From UBA6168 sp041741095 (GTDB lineage Bacteria; Bacteroidota; Bacteroidia; Chitinophagales; Saprospiraceae), in NCBI GenBank assembly GCA_041741095.1, contig JBGSKQ010000095.1, positions 310,001-374,000 of the forward strand: a DNA stretch of 64,000 bases, written 5' to 3'. Below, one piece after another: positions 17,083 to 25,547 of the stretch; position 1 is the stretch's first letter; each line of letters begins with the position of its first letter. The notes under the pieces were generated by a model, which had not been told where the DNA came from, ran no database searches, and saw nothing but the letters and a program-made list of their open reading frames with translations. The translations under genes and the position numbers were made by a program.

Positions 17083-17814
17083 TTACTTTTCCGCCACATA
17101 AATGGTGCTGATACCAAGTGTTAAATTTTTATATGTAGTGGAATGATAACCAATTTTTTCCAGCACATTTACAAAATCCTTGCCGTCAGGGAATGCCATC
17201 ACGGATTCGTAAAGATAGCTGTAAGCTTTTGGGTCTTTTGAGGTAATTCGGCCAATGATGGGCAGCATATTGCGGAAGTAAAAATTATAAAGCTGCTTAA
17301 AAGGGAAAGCCCTGGGTTTTGAAAATTCCAAAATGACCACTTTTCCCTTGGGTTTCAGCACCCGCAACATCTCTGCCAGCCCACGTTCCAAATCCTCAAA
17401 ATTCCTGACGCCAAATGCAACGGTCACGGCATCGAAGGTATTGTCTGCAAAGGGCATATTTTCACTATCGCCCTGCATCAGCTCAATCTTGTCCGACAAT
17501 TGTTTTTTGCCAATTTTTTGCCTTCCGATTTCCAGCATTTCCGCTGCAATGTCCAATCCGATGATTTTATCAGGGCCAAGCTGGTGATAGGCTTCCAGCG
17601 CCAGATCTGCCGTCCCAGTGGCCACGTCGAGTATGTTTTTTGGCCTGGCATTTTTCAAATTGGCAATGGCTTTTTTGCGCCAACTGATGTCAATGCCCAG
17701 GGAAAGGAAGTGGTTGAGGAAATCGTACCAGGGGGCTATGTTGTCGAACATGTCCGAGACCTGTTTTTTCTTGCTGCCCACTTGCGTATATGGCTTGATG
17801 TGTTGAACGCTCAT
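17083..17814 (-). CDS. ubiE: Demethylmenaquinone methyltransferase UbiE/MenG
   Basis: A 243-residue class-I SAM methyltransferase that makes the last carbon methylation in menaquinone synthesis. It has VSDMFDNIAPWYDFLNHFLS near the start, the SAM-binding ILDVATGTADLA, GLDIAAEMLEIG and the family motif DAVTVAFGVRNFEDLERGL. I chose ATG 17814 (MSVQHIKPY) because the upstream extension to 17868 is cysteine-rich and not conserved in character. First gene of ubiE-porT. Confidence 0.94.
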   Translation of the reverse strand: MSVQHIKPYTQVGSKKKQVSDMFDNIAPWYDFLNHFLSLGIDISWRKKAIANLKNARPKNILDVATGTADLALEAYHQLGPDKIIGLDIAAEMLEIGRQKIGKKQLSDKIELMQGDSENMPFADNTFDAVTVAFGVRNFEDLERGLAEMLRVLKPKGKVVILEFSKPRAFPFKQLYNFYFRNMLPIIGRITSKDPKAYSYLYESVMAFPDGKDFVNVLEKIGYHSTTYKNLTLGISTIYVAEK

Positions 17815-17833
17815 GCTGTTATTTTTCGGTTGG

Positions 17834-17841
17834 CAAAGGTA
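17834..17841 (-). promoter_or_regulatory. -7 promoter element of ubiE-porT
   Basis: On the minus strand the bases read TACCTTTG, fitting TAnnTTTG, 20 bases upstream of the ubiE ATG. A short leader would result. No clear -33 box. Confidence 0.45.
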
Positions 17842-17952
17842 ACAAAAGGGACTTACTATGGTTTTCAAAACGGGCCTAGAAGGGGCCTGTTAGGCAATGC
17901 CAACACCAAGCATGGCGTTACTTTTGGCGATTTTTGGTAAAAACAAGGAGGA

Positions 17953-19212
17953 ATGAATATTTTCGTGGCTCGATTTTTTACATTTTTGACCAAAATAGCT
18001 AAACATCATACTATGCTGCGGTTGATATTCATGTTTGGGATAGCCTGGACAACCGTCTCTTTTTCCCTGAACGAGCCTAAGTTTTACAAGACCAATGCTC
18101 TGCCTGGCGACGGCGTGTTTTCGATTTTAAGACGCTACAACTTGGATAGGAATTCCTGCAACCACGACCAGTTTTATAAGATAAACAAACTGAAAAGCGG
18201 TGCCCAGTTAAAAGTGGGGAAGACTTACTTCCTCCCAATTCTTATTTATTCTTTTAATGGAAAAACCATCCGTTCGTCTATTGGCATTGATGATTGGAAC
18301 GTTGCAAAAAGCATAGAAGACTACAACAATGTCATGTTCAAGGACGGGTACCGCCAAAAGTCCTTTAAAGAGGACAAAATCTTATGGGTGCCTTTTCACT
18401 TCCTGAATTGTCCTGACGTTGACGTTCCACCAGCCAACGAATTGACACCCGAAAATGGAGAAGCCAACCTGGCCGTCGAGCCGTCCGGTTCCCGTATTTT
18501 TCCCATTTTTGGTAAAAAATATGAGCATGTACCCTTGATTAGCAACGACTTGCGTGGGAAAGTTTATTTTATCGAAAGCGGTCACGGTGGCCCGGATCCG
18601 GGCGCTATGGTTTCCAAAAACAAACACCTGATGTGTGAGGATGAGTATGCTTACGACGTGGCACTCAGGTTGGTAAAAAACTTGGTGGCACGTGGGGCAA
18701 CTGCATATATGATTACCCGTGACCCCAACGATGGCATCCGTGACGAGGAATATCTGGACTGCGACTATGACGAAGTTGTTTGGGGCAATGAAGCCATTTT
18801 GCGAAGCCAAAAACCGAGGCTTTTCCAACGTTCAGATGTCATCAATGAGCTGTATGAGAAACATGAAAAGCAGGGTGTATCACAACAAAAACTCATCGTC
18901 ATCCATGTGGACTCACGTGGAAAAAGGGAGCAGACTGATCTCTATTTCTACTATTACCCAGGCGATGCGGCCGGCAAAAAACTTGCTACCCAAATGCACA
19001 AAAGCATGGAAAAACATTACGATAAATTCCGTAGCGGAAGGGGGTATTACGGAACGGTGACAAGCCGTGACCTGCACATGCTGCGGGAGACAAAAGTGCC
19101 TTCTGCCTACATTGAACTGGGTAACATACGCCACCCAACCGACCAGAAAAGGTTGATGCTGCCGCAAAACCGCCAATTGCTTGCTGACTGGCTGTTTGAG
19201 GGTTTGCGATGA
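17953..19212 (+). CDS. N-acetylmuramoyl-L-alanine amidase (Amidase_3)
   Basis: About 400-419 residues. A hydrophobic export segment lies in LRLIFMFGIAWTTVSFS, followed by a LysM-like region (GDGVFSILRRYNL) and a C-terminal zinc amidase. Candidate zinc ligands are H in IESGHGGPDPGAM, E in EDEYAYDVALRLV, H in LIVIHVDSRG and E in AYIELGNIRHPTD. The enzyme cuts the amide bond between MurNAc and the stem peptide and acts in the periplasm. ATG 17953 is preceded directly by AGGAGG, too close to be a good ribosome site; ATG 18013, giving a normal signal peptide, is a good alternative. Divergent from ubiE. Confidence 0.88.
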   Translation: MNIFVARFFTFLTKIAKHHTMLRLIFMFGIAWTTVSFSLNEPKFYKTNALPGDGVFSILRRYNLDRNSCNHDQFYKINKLKSGAQLKVGKTYFLPILIYSFNGKTIRSSIGIDDWNVAKSIEDYNNVMFKDGYRQKSFKEDKILWVPFHFLNCPDVDVPPANELTPENGEANLAVEPSGSRIFPIFGKKYEHVPLISNDLRGKVYFIESGHGGPDPGAMVSKNKHLMCEDEYAYDVALRLVKNLVARGATAYMITRDPNDGIRDEEYLDCDYDEVVWGNEAILRSQKPRLFQRSDVINELYEKHEKQGVSQQKLIVIHVDSRGKREQTDLYFYYYPGDAAGKKLATQMHKSMEKHYDKFRSGRGYYGTVTSRDLHMLRETKVPSAYIELGNIRHPTDQKRLMLPQNRQLLADWLFEGLR

Positions 19213-19481
19213 ATGCCTGAACAAGTTCCTTTTGCGCAGGGTTTTATGAACGAACTTTGAAACCAGGGTATGTAATAATTCATTACGAAAAAGAGTGCTG
19301 AATCGTAAATTTCTGTTAATCAGTAATTTATACGCCCAGCGGAGCGTTTTTCACTGCTTCTATTTAGGTCAACATTATCTGCAAGGAATAAATAATTTTG
19401 TGCCTTCAAAACTTTTAAAAGCCTTCATAAAAACCCTATCGGCCAGGATTTCCTACCAACGGGTAAAATGGGTATCAACTT

Positions 19482-19901
19482 ATGAGATCAAAAGTTTTCT
19501 TTTCGACGGCAGTTGCCTTCTTGTTGTTTCAAACTGCCTGCAACAATGACCCGAAACCGCCGGATATTGACGAAAGCCAGCTTGTTGGCAGGTGGGAAAT
19601 TGAATCGGGGTACAGGAACGGGAAAAAGATTGAGACCCTCGTTGGTACCTACTTTGAATTTTCTCAGGAGGGAAAATTGAAAACCAACCTCACGCCTTCA
19701 GCCACCGAAGAACAATACGACTATTCAGTGGACGGAAACATCATCAACCAAGAAGGCGAATTGCCTGTCAACTACACCATTGACTCGCTGACCGAAGTCC
19801 AATTGAACGTGAGCATGGTCATCAACAATTTCCCTTTCCAGGTTTTTCTGAAAAAAGCCCAACCTATGCAAGAGGCTGAACAAGAGGGAATTATGCAATA
19901 A
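19482..19901 (+). CDS. Lipocalin-like lipoprotein
   Basis: A 139-residue lipoprotein: signal peptide then lipobox FQTACNN (Cys about residue 20). The mature part begins ESQLVGRWEIESGYRNGKK and continues with short beta strands, the pattern of the small lipocalin-like domains common in Bacteroidota. It ends in a run of Glu/Gln. No substrate can be inferred. It converges with the GT4 gene with only two bases between the stop codons and no terminator in between. Confidence 0.82.
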   Translation: MRSKVFFSTAVAFLLFQTACNNDPKPPDIDESQLVGRWEIESGYRNGKKIETLVGTYFEFSQEGKLKTNLTPSATEEQYDYSVDGNIINQEGELPVNYTIDSLTEVQLNVSMVINNFPFQVFLKKAQPMQEAEQEGIMQ

Positions 19902-19903
19902 TA

Positions 19904-21007
19904 TTATTTAATTTTTTGGTAAAAATCCAACAACTTTTGTTCCTCGTTTTCCCAAGTGAAATGGCGGGATGCTTTTTGGCAATTCTCGACTAAGCTTGCA
20001 TAGCGGCTTTTGTTCTTCCTTATCAATTCTATTTCATGGGCAATGGCCAGTGGGTCAAGTTTTTTCATCAAAATGAAAACGGAATATGTGTCATTGATTT
20101 TTCTGTACTCTGGAAAATCCATGTTCAAGGATGGTACACTTGCCTGAATATAATCGAAGGCTTTATTGGCCAAAGAATAATAATAATTTAAGCTTTTGTT
20201 TTTCAATAAGTTAAGTCCAAGATGTGCTTTTTCTGTGATGGGTAAAAGTTCGCTGGGCGTTAATTTTCCAAGGAATTTTACCTTATTGCCAAGATTCATT
20301 TTTGCTGCCAATTCCCTCAACTCATCAGACAAATCGCCTTCACCTGCCAGCCACAGTTCTACTTCCACTAAATTGGCCATCGCTTGAATAGCTTCTTCGA
20401 GGCCACGCCCATCGTTCAAGGCTCCCTGATAAAGAACAATGAAAGGAGTTTCAGGCTTGGTTGCGGGATTTAACGGATTGGGGTTTTTTCCAAACGGAAC
20501 ATTGCGGATCACTTCAAAATCAACCCCATATTTTTTATAAAAAATTTGAGAAAGACAATCTCCAACCGTGTAACAGTAGCTAAGTCTTGGCAAAATGAAG
20601 TCGGCGAGTTTACTCCAGGCTTTTTGTACCATCGGCCTTTCCACCAATTCTGGCACTTCCGTAAAATATTCGTGGGCGTCATAAACACAGGCTCTCCCCC
20701 GGATGCGGGAAACCAAAAAGCCAGGAGTCAGTGTGTCCAAATCCACGGCGTTTACAATGTCGAATTTTGAAAAAAGCAGGAAAATGAATAGGCGGATGTT
20801 GTATTCCAGGTAAAATAATTTGCCTTTGTTGAAGAACAATTTGAGCCTTTTTTGATGAAATGGCTGTGCGGAGAGTGGTTTTGAATGGCTCAATTTCCTG
20901 CCCACCAAAGTAACACTATACCCATTTTTAGCCAGGCTGCTGCAAATCCTGATCATCCGCTGGTCATAACTAAGGTCGTTCGTGACGGTGCAAATAATGC
21001 GTTTCAT
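19904..21007 (-). CDS. Glycosyltransferase family 4
   Basis: A 367-residue GT-B fold enzyme. The N-terminal half starts RIICTVTNDLSYDQRMIRICSSLAKNGYSVTLVG and has VYDAHEYFTEVPEL; the C-terminal half has FIVLYQGALNDGRGLEEAIQAMANL and VELWLAGEGDLSDELRELA, the usual GT4 donor-binding region. Probably builds a surface polysaccharide or glycoprotein glycan. It starts 9 bases after recQ stops, so the two are likely co-transcribed although unrelated in function. Confidence 0.9.
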   Translation of the reverse strand: MKRIICTVTNDLSYDQRMIRICSSLAKNGYSVTLVGRKLSHSKPLSAQPFHQKRLKLFFNKGKLFYLEYNIRLFIFLLFSKFDIVNAVDLDTLTPGFLVSRIRGRACVYDAHEYFTEVPELVERPMVQKAWSKLADFILPRLSYCYTVGDCLSQIFYKKYGVDFEVIRNVPFGKNPNPLNPATKPETPFIVLYQGALNDGRGLEEAIQAMANLVEVELWLAGEGDLSDELRELAAKMNLGNKVKFLGKLTPSELLPITEKAHLGLNLLKNKSLNYYYSLANKAFDYIQASVPSLNMDFPEYRKINDTYSVFILMKKLDPLAIAHEIELIRKNKSRYASLVENCQKASRHFTWENEEQKLLDFYQKIK

Positions 21008-21016
21008 GGGCAGGGC

Positions 21017-22912
21017 TTAAGCTTTCCAGGCAAGTTTTTCCTCTTTTCTGATCAAAAAACCTTCTTCCAAAAGGAAATTAATGGCTTCTATTACTTTGTT
21101 GTGCCGATTTGCTGCAAATGCTTCCAATAACTGGCTTTCGCTCAATGGCCCGGCTTTTAGCACTTGGCTGATTTTTGACTTGTACCTTTCAAAATCATCG
21201 GCATTCAGTTCGGCTTTTGTCCTGCCGAGGCAGACATCGCAAATGCCACAAGGCACTGTATTTTCACCAAAATAATGGAGCAACTGTTGGCTGCGGCAGC
21301 GTGGCGTAGTAGCGTAGGCGATTGCTTTTTCAATGCGTTGGGCTTGGCGTTCCTTTCTGAAGTTATACTGTTTTTGGTCAATCGTCAAGTTTTCGGCATC
21401 CACCCTGTCTTGTGTAAAAACCAGTTGGGGCTTGTCCTTAGATGGGCGGTAGTCAATCACTCCTTCTTTGTGGAACCTATGGAGGGCAGCGATAAAGTCA
21501 TCGGCTTTCATTTTTAAAAAATTGGCAACCGAGTTTTCGTTTAGGTTGACAAAATTGGAAAATGCGCCTTCAGTAACTCTCAGCAAAGTTTTCACGATTA
21601 GATCAAGACTGGGATTTTTCAATTGAAAATCATATAACTGCTCCCTTGTCACCAAAACCATGAAAGAAGAAGGTAAATAAACCGATTCGTTCATCGTAAT
21701 CCAGCCTTCCTGTTCCAAAATTTTTAAACAGGAAAACGCAGGTAGGACATCAAGCTTGAAATTGCTACAAAAGTCGTTGATGTCAAAATCAAAACTTTGC
21801 CCCATGCCACTGCCTGAAGCCAATTGGAAATAACTGCCCAATGCTTGGTAAACCCGGCGTATTTCTTTGAGTGGTGGAAAAGAGATTTCAAAATTTCGTT
21901 CCAAAGAAGCCTTGTCGTTGGGAGCATAGAGCAGGGTGGCATAAGACTTTTTTCCGTCACGGCCAGCCCGCCCGGCTTCTTGGAAATAAGCTTCCAGGCT
22001 ATCGGGCAAGTCCAAGTGAACTACAGAACGAACATCTGCTTTGTCAATGCCCATCCCAAAGGCATTGGTACAGACCATGATTCGGGTTTTTCCCGCTATC
22101 CAGGCGTCCTGTTTTGCGGAGCGGATTTCCGGAGCCAAGCCTGCATGGTAAAAATCAGCCGAGATTTTGTTTTCTGTCAAAAACAGGGCGGTCTCTTTCG
22201 TCAGTTTCCGGTTTCGGGCATATACCACGCCAGTACCGGGCACTTTTCGCACGATGTCCAGCAATTTCAGGTTTTTGTTTTCTTCGTACAGCACCACATA
22301 CGCCAGGTTGTCCCTGGAAAAACTTTTTTGAAAAACTGCCCCGTTTCTGAATGCTAATTTTTCCTGGATGTCTTTCACCACTTCTTTGGTGGCTGTGGCG
22401 GTCAGCGCAAGGATGGGTATTTCGGGAAGGTGTTCACGGATATTGGCTATTTGCAAATAAGGTGGCCGGAAATCATATCCCCATTGCGAGATGCAATGCG
22501 CCTCGTCCACCGCCAAAATGTTGACCTTCATTTTTTTTATCCGCTCAATGGCCAACTCTGTGGTCAATCTTTCAGGGGACAGGTATAGAAATTTGGTGTT
22601 TCCATAGGCGCAATTATCCAGAATTCGATCAATTTCTTTGTAGTGCATTCCTGAAAATACAGCCGAAGCGGGAATGTTCCTTTTTTGTAGGTTGTGGACT
22701 TGGTCTTTCATTAATGCAATAAGGGGTGATATGACCAGGCAAATCCCTTCCTTGCAGAGAGCGGGCACCTGAAAACACAAAGATTTGCCACCACCGGTAG
22801 GCATCAGCGCCAAGGTGTCCTTACCATCCAAAACTGACTGGATGATGTCTTCCTGCAATGGTCGGAAGTTTTCAAAACCCCAGTATTTTTTGAGTATGTC
22901 TTTAGGCCCCAC
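21017..22912 (-). CDS. recQ: ATP-dependent DNA helicase RecQ (short form)
   Basis: A 631-residue 3'-5' helicase. Walker A is MPTGGGKSLCFQVPA (about 37-51), the DEAH box is VDEAHCISQWGYDFRP (136-139 for DEAH), and motif VI is QEAGRAGRDG. The zinc site uses a Cys in TTPRCRSQQLLHYFGE and the cluster PCGICDVC. After that comes a winged-helix region, but I see no HRDC domain, so it is a short RecQ. Start is the ATG at 22912; the downstream GT4 gene follows after 9 bases. Confidence 0.95.
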   Translation of the reverse strand: MGPKDILKKYWGFENFRPLQEDIIQSVLDGKDTLALMPTGGGKSLCFQVPALCKEGICLVISPLIALMKDQVHNLQKRNIPASAVFSGMHYKEIDRILDNCAYGNTKFLYLSPERLTTELAIERIKKMKVNILAVDEAHCISQWGYDFRPPYLQIANIREHLPEIPILALTATATKEVVKDIQEKLAFRNGAVFQKSFSRDNLAYVVLYEENKNLKLLDIVRKVPGTGVVYARNRKLTKETALFLTENKISADFYHAGLAPEIRSAKQDAWIAGKTRIMVCTNAFGMGIDKADVRSVVHLDLPDSLEAYFQEAGRAGRDGKKSYATLLYAPNDKASLERNFEISFPPLKEIRRVYQALGSYFQLASGSGMGQSFDFDINDFCSNFKLDVLPAFSCLKILEQEGWITMNESVYLPSSFMVLVTREQLYDFQLKNPSLDLIVKTLLRVTEGAFSNFVNLNENSVANFLKMKADDFIAALHRFHKEGVIDYRPSKDKPQLVFTQDRVDAENLTIDQKQYNFRKERQAQRIEKAIAYATTPRCRSQQLLHYFGENTVPCGICDVCLGRTKAELNADDFERYKSKISQVLKAGPLSESQLLEAFAANRHNKVIEAINFLLEEGFLIRKEEKLAWKA

Positions 22913-22982
22913 GGTTATTTGTTGCTTTTTTTCACAAACGGAAACGCTGTTTCAGAGGGAAAGATAGGAGGAAGGTACCAAT

Positions 22983-23019
22983 AAAAAAAGGTGTTTAAGC
23001 CGGATGCTTAAACACCTTT
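22983..23019 (-). terminator. Terminator of the beta-helix protein gene
   Basis: The stem AAAGGTGTTTAAGC (22987-23000) pairs with GCTTAAACACCTTT (23006-23019). On the minus strand it is followed by a T-run (22983-22989). Confidence 0.88.
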
Positions 23020-23107
23020 AAAATTTGGGCTGTGGAACTAACATTGCTAATGAGCCGCTTTAAAGTTGGTTTTGTTTGTTCCGCAAGGTTGTTCCAATAG
23101 TGCTTGA

Positions 23108-24085
23108 TTAAGGATTGCTACGGCTAATTGCGTAAGCATCCTGGCGGCCTTTTGCGCTGGTAAAAACCATGCTCTGATCGTCTGGATAATTATTTACAAA
23201 ATTACAGTCTGTCATTTCCATGTAGCATTTCTGATCGCCGTTCATACAAAAAACTGCACCGCCACGCAGATAGGCTGCATTTTCTTTAAATGTGCAATTT
23301 TCAATGGTCAGGTTGCAAGTGCCTGATTCGGTGGCATTGCAAATGGCTCCACCATAGGTGCCCATGTTCCTTTCAAAAGTACAATTAGTGAGAATAGGAT
23401 TGCTTTTGCCGTTCATCCTTCCGTCATTGTACATGGCACCACCATCAAGGCCCGCTTCGTTATTCTTGAAAATGCAGTTTGCAAAAGTTGGGCTGCATTC
23501 GCCGTTCCTGCCGTTGTTGTAAACACCAGCCCCGTCACGGCCCATATTGCCAATGATAGTGCAGTTGCTGATGACCGGATGGGCGGCTCCGTTTTCACCT
23601 TTAATATACAGGCCTCCGCCACAACGGTTGCGGCCTACTTCCTGGGCTTCGCTATTGGCATTGCCGGCTGTGATGGTAAAGCCGTCCAATACAGTAGTTT
23701 CGTCCACTTTGTCCATTACAACCACAGAATAGGAATTGTCGCCAAGGCCGGGCTGGCCTATTTCACCTGAAAGGACGGTGGTGTTGGCTTCTATATTGCG
23801 TTCTTCGATGGAGCTTTCAACTCCTGCAAAACCACCATAAACTTTCACCCCGTTGGGGATCAGAAATGAGATTTTGCGATCGGAAGACTCGGTAGCTGTG
23901 AACGTCCCTTTGGCCACCCAGATTTGGGTGCCTTGGGTAGATTGCTGGAGTACCAGGTTCAAATTGCCTGCTGCATCGTTCCAAGAAGATCCGTTCCCAG
24001 TTCCGCCTTGGCGGACAAAAATGATTTGTGCGCTTGCTTGGCTAGTAATAGCCAGTAGCAAGACCAGTAGCATGGTCGGTTTCAA
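23108..24085 (-). CDS. Secreted right-handed beta-helix (Pmp-like) protein
   Basis: A 325-residue protein with a signal peptide (ending QASAQI). The mature part starts FVRQGGTGNGSSWNDAAGNL, typical of beta-helix proteins, then carries repeated rungs with GG[GA]xY/xN and NCTF/NCIF pairs (for example CGGGLYIKGE, GAGVYNNGR, DGGAMYNDGR, YGGAICNATE, RGGAVFCMNG). These resemble chlamydial polymorphic membrane protein repeats and choice-of-anchor proteins. There is no T9SS sorting domain at the C-terminus, and the protein ends soon after the last rung. Probably a surface or periplasmic binding protein or lyase-like fold; no catalytic residues identified. Own terminator downstream. Confidence 0.82.
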   Translation of the reverse strand: MKPTMLLVLLLAITSQASAQIIFVRQGGTGNGSSWNDAAGNLNLVLQQSTQGTQIWVAKGTFTATESSDRKISFLIPNGVKVYGGFAGVESSIEERNIEANTTVLSGEIGQPGLGDNSYSVVVMDKVDETTVLDGFTITAGNANSEAQEVGRNRCGGGLYIKGENGAAHPVISNCTIIGNMGRDGAGVYNNGRNGECSPTFANCIFKNNEAGLDGGAMYNDGRMNGKSNPILTNCTFERNMGTYGGAICNATESGTCNLTIENCTFKENAAYLRGGAVFCMNGDQKCYMEMTDCNFVNNYPDDQSMVFTSAKGRQDAYAISRSNP

Positions 24086-24432
24086 TGCTGTGTGTGTTTA
24101 GTCGGTTACTAAAAAAAGTTAATGCTCCTGTGGGGAGTAATAGGATAAGGCGCTTTCAAGCGCTCATGGGAAGGAAACTCTAATGCAGAAGATAAGGGGA
24201 TAGGAAAATAGGTAGTTTAGGCTCGGATTCTTGGTAGGTAATATCGGGATCAAAAATAATTCGCTCTCTTTCGCTGGCAAATATAGTATTCAAAACCATT
24301 CCAAAAAGAATAGATTGAGAAATTTTTAAACTTTTTTTTCTTTTTAAAAAAATTGAATGTGCGCTTTCCCAGAATACATTGTTGGCTACCCCGCCCATCT
24401 TTGGCGTCGTATAAACGGCGGGGTTTAAAATT
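24086..24432. other. 347-base intergenic region
   Basis: AT-rich leader region of the beta-helix gene, including a run of T and A near 24330-24350. ACCCCGCC (24389-24396) can pair with GGCGGGGT (24417-24424) just past the DUF6089 stop, but lacks a T-run. No gene seen. Confidence 0.4.
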
Positions 24433-25260
24433 TTATTTCGTGAGTAAATAACCAATGGTAATGCCTCCGAAAAAATACATGTCCATAAACTTGACGCCGC
24501 CCCTGGCTGTCCCTGAAGGATTTTTGGGCAAATCTGACACTTCACTGCCCCGATAGGAAAGCGTGGCAGCCATTGGGCTGTTCTCGCTCAGTTCGTTCAA
24601 ATCCGGATAGTCACCGCTGACGTCGTCCAGATAATCTGTGAAAGTTTTTCTGAACCCGAATTCCAGGCCAATCGTGGCCCTATCGGTTGGATTGAGTTTT
24701 AGGCCAAAACCGAAGGGTATGCAGACTTGAAGGCGCTTGTATTTTTCACCATACCCAGGTAAGCCTTGGCCTTCGGTGCCGAGCGGCTGCAGTTCGTACC
24801 ATTCTCCCTGGTATTTTGCTTTTGGATTGAAGTAAAATCCGCCAACCCCAGCAAAAAGATAGGAAGTAGCAAAATATTTTTGCAGGTATTTGTTCCAGTG
24901 TCGCTTTTTGGCACCCAAGCGCAGCACCGATAGCTCGCACTGTAGTGATGCCTCATAAATATTTGAACGAAAACTCAAATTTCGTTCAAGCTTACCAACT
25001 TGATCCTTGTAGTTGGAATCTTTCCCGGAAATGGTGCCGTGGTAAAATTGGGCTTTGAGTGAAATCAGGTTTGTAAAATTGTAGCGGCCATAAAGCCCCT
25101 CAGACCGGTTAACTTCCAATAATTCAAATTGATAGAGTTGAAGATCCCCCATGTATTGGGAAATTCCATAGTAGATCCCAGCATCGAAATTTCTTTGGGC
25201 AAAAACACTTGAGAAGGAACAAATGAAAATGAATGAGAAGGTGAGTAAGCTAGTTCGCAT
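24433..25260 (-). CDS. Outer-membrane beta-barrel protein, DUF6089-like
   Basis: About 275 residues. Signal peptide ends SSVFAQRN; the mature protein begins NFDAGIYYGISQYMGDLQ, the pattern of the DUF6089 family of Bacteroidota barrel proteins, and ends in the aromatic strand MYFFGGITIGYLLTK. Strands alternate polar and hydrophobic residues across the length. The ATG at 25260 places the signal peptide at the N-terminus; the longer frame to 25293 adds an unlikely prefix. The role is unknown; members are thought to be structural or secretion-linked outer-membrane proteins. Confidence 0.82.
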   Translation of the reverse strand: MRTSLLTFSFIFICSFSSVFAQRNFDAGIYYGISQYMGDLQLYQFELLEVNRSEGLYGRYNFTNLISLKAQFYHGTISGKDSNYKDQVGKLERNLSFRSNIYEASLQCELSVLRLGAKKRHWNKYLQKYFATSYLFAGVGGFYFNPKAKYQGEWYELQPLGTEGQGLPGYGEKYKRLQVCIPFGFGLKLNPTDRATIGLEFGFRKTFTDYLDDVSGDYPDLNELSENSPMAATLSYRGSEVSDLPKNPSGTARGGVKFMDMYFFGGITIGYLLTK

Positions 25261-25486
25261 AGTGTGAAAGTTTTTTACAAAGCATGTTACCATCCTTTGT
25301 TGTGAGTGCTTAGTTCATTAATAATTACGTACTTAAATTGGGCTTTTTACAAATGATTTCCTGAAAGCAGAATGGAGGGGAAAGGACTGGGGGATAGACT
25401 GAGTTTCTGAAATAAACAAAATATTGGCCAATTTTTTTCAAACCCTCTTTACCTTGTTTTTCGACCAATAAATCAAGCCAAAAAAG

Positions 25487-25528
25487 GCAAAAAAAATACG
25501 CCTGGATTATTCTAAATCCAGGCGTATT
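25487..25528 (-). terminator. Terminator of the amine oxidase gene
   Basis: AATACGCCTGGATT (25495-25508) pairs with AATCCAGGCGTATT (25515-25528). On the minus strand a T-run follows (to 25487). Confidence 0.9.
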
Positions 25529-25547
25529 ATAAATTCTAAAAAAAGGA

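Noticed and set aside
17070..17117. Longer start for the porT gene
   Set aside because: It overlaps ubiE and places residues ahead of the signal peptide.
24389..24424. Terminator after the DUF6089 gene
   Set aside because: 8-bp stem with a long loop and no T-run; left as a weak note only.
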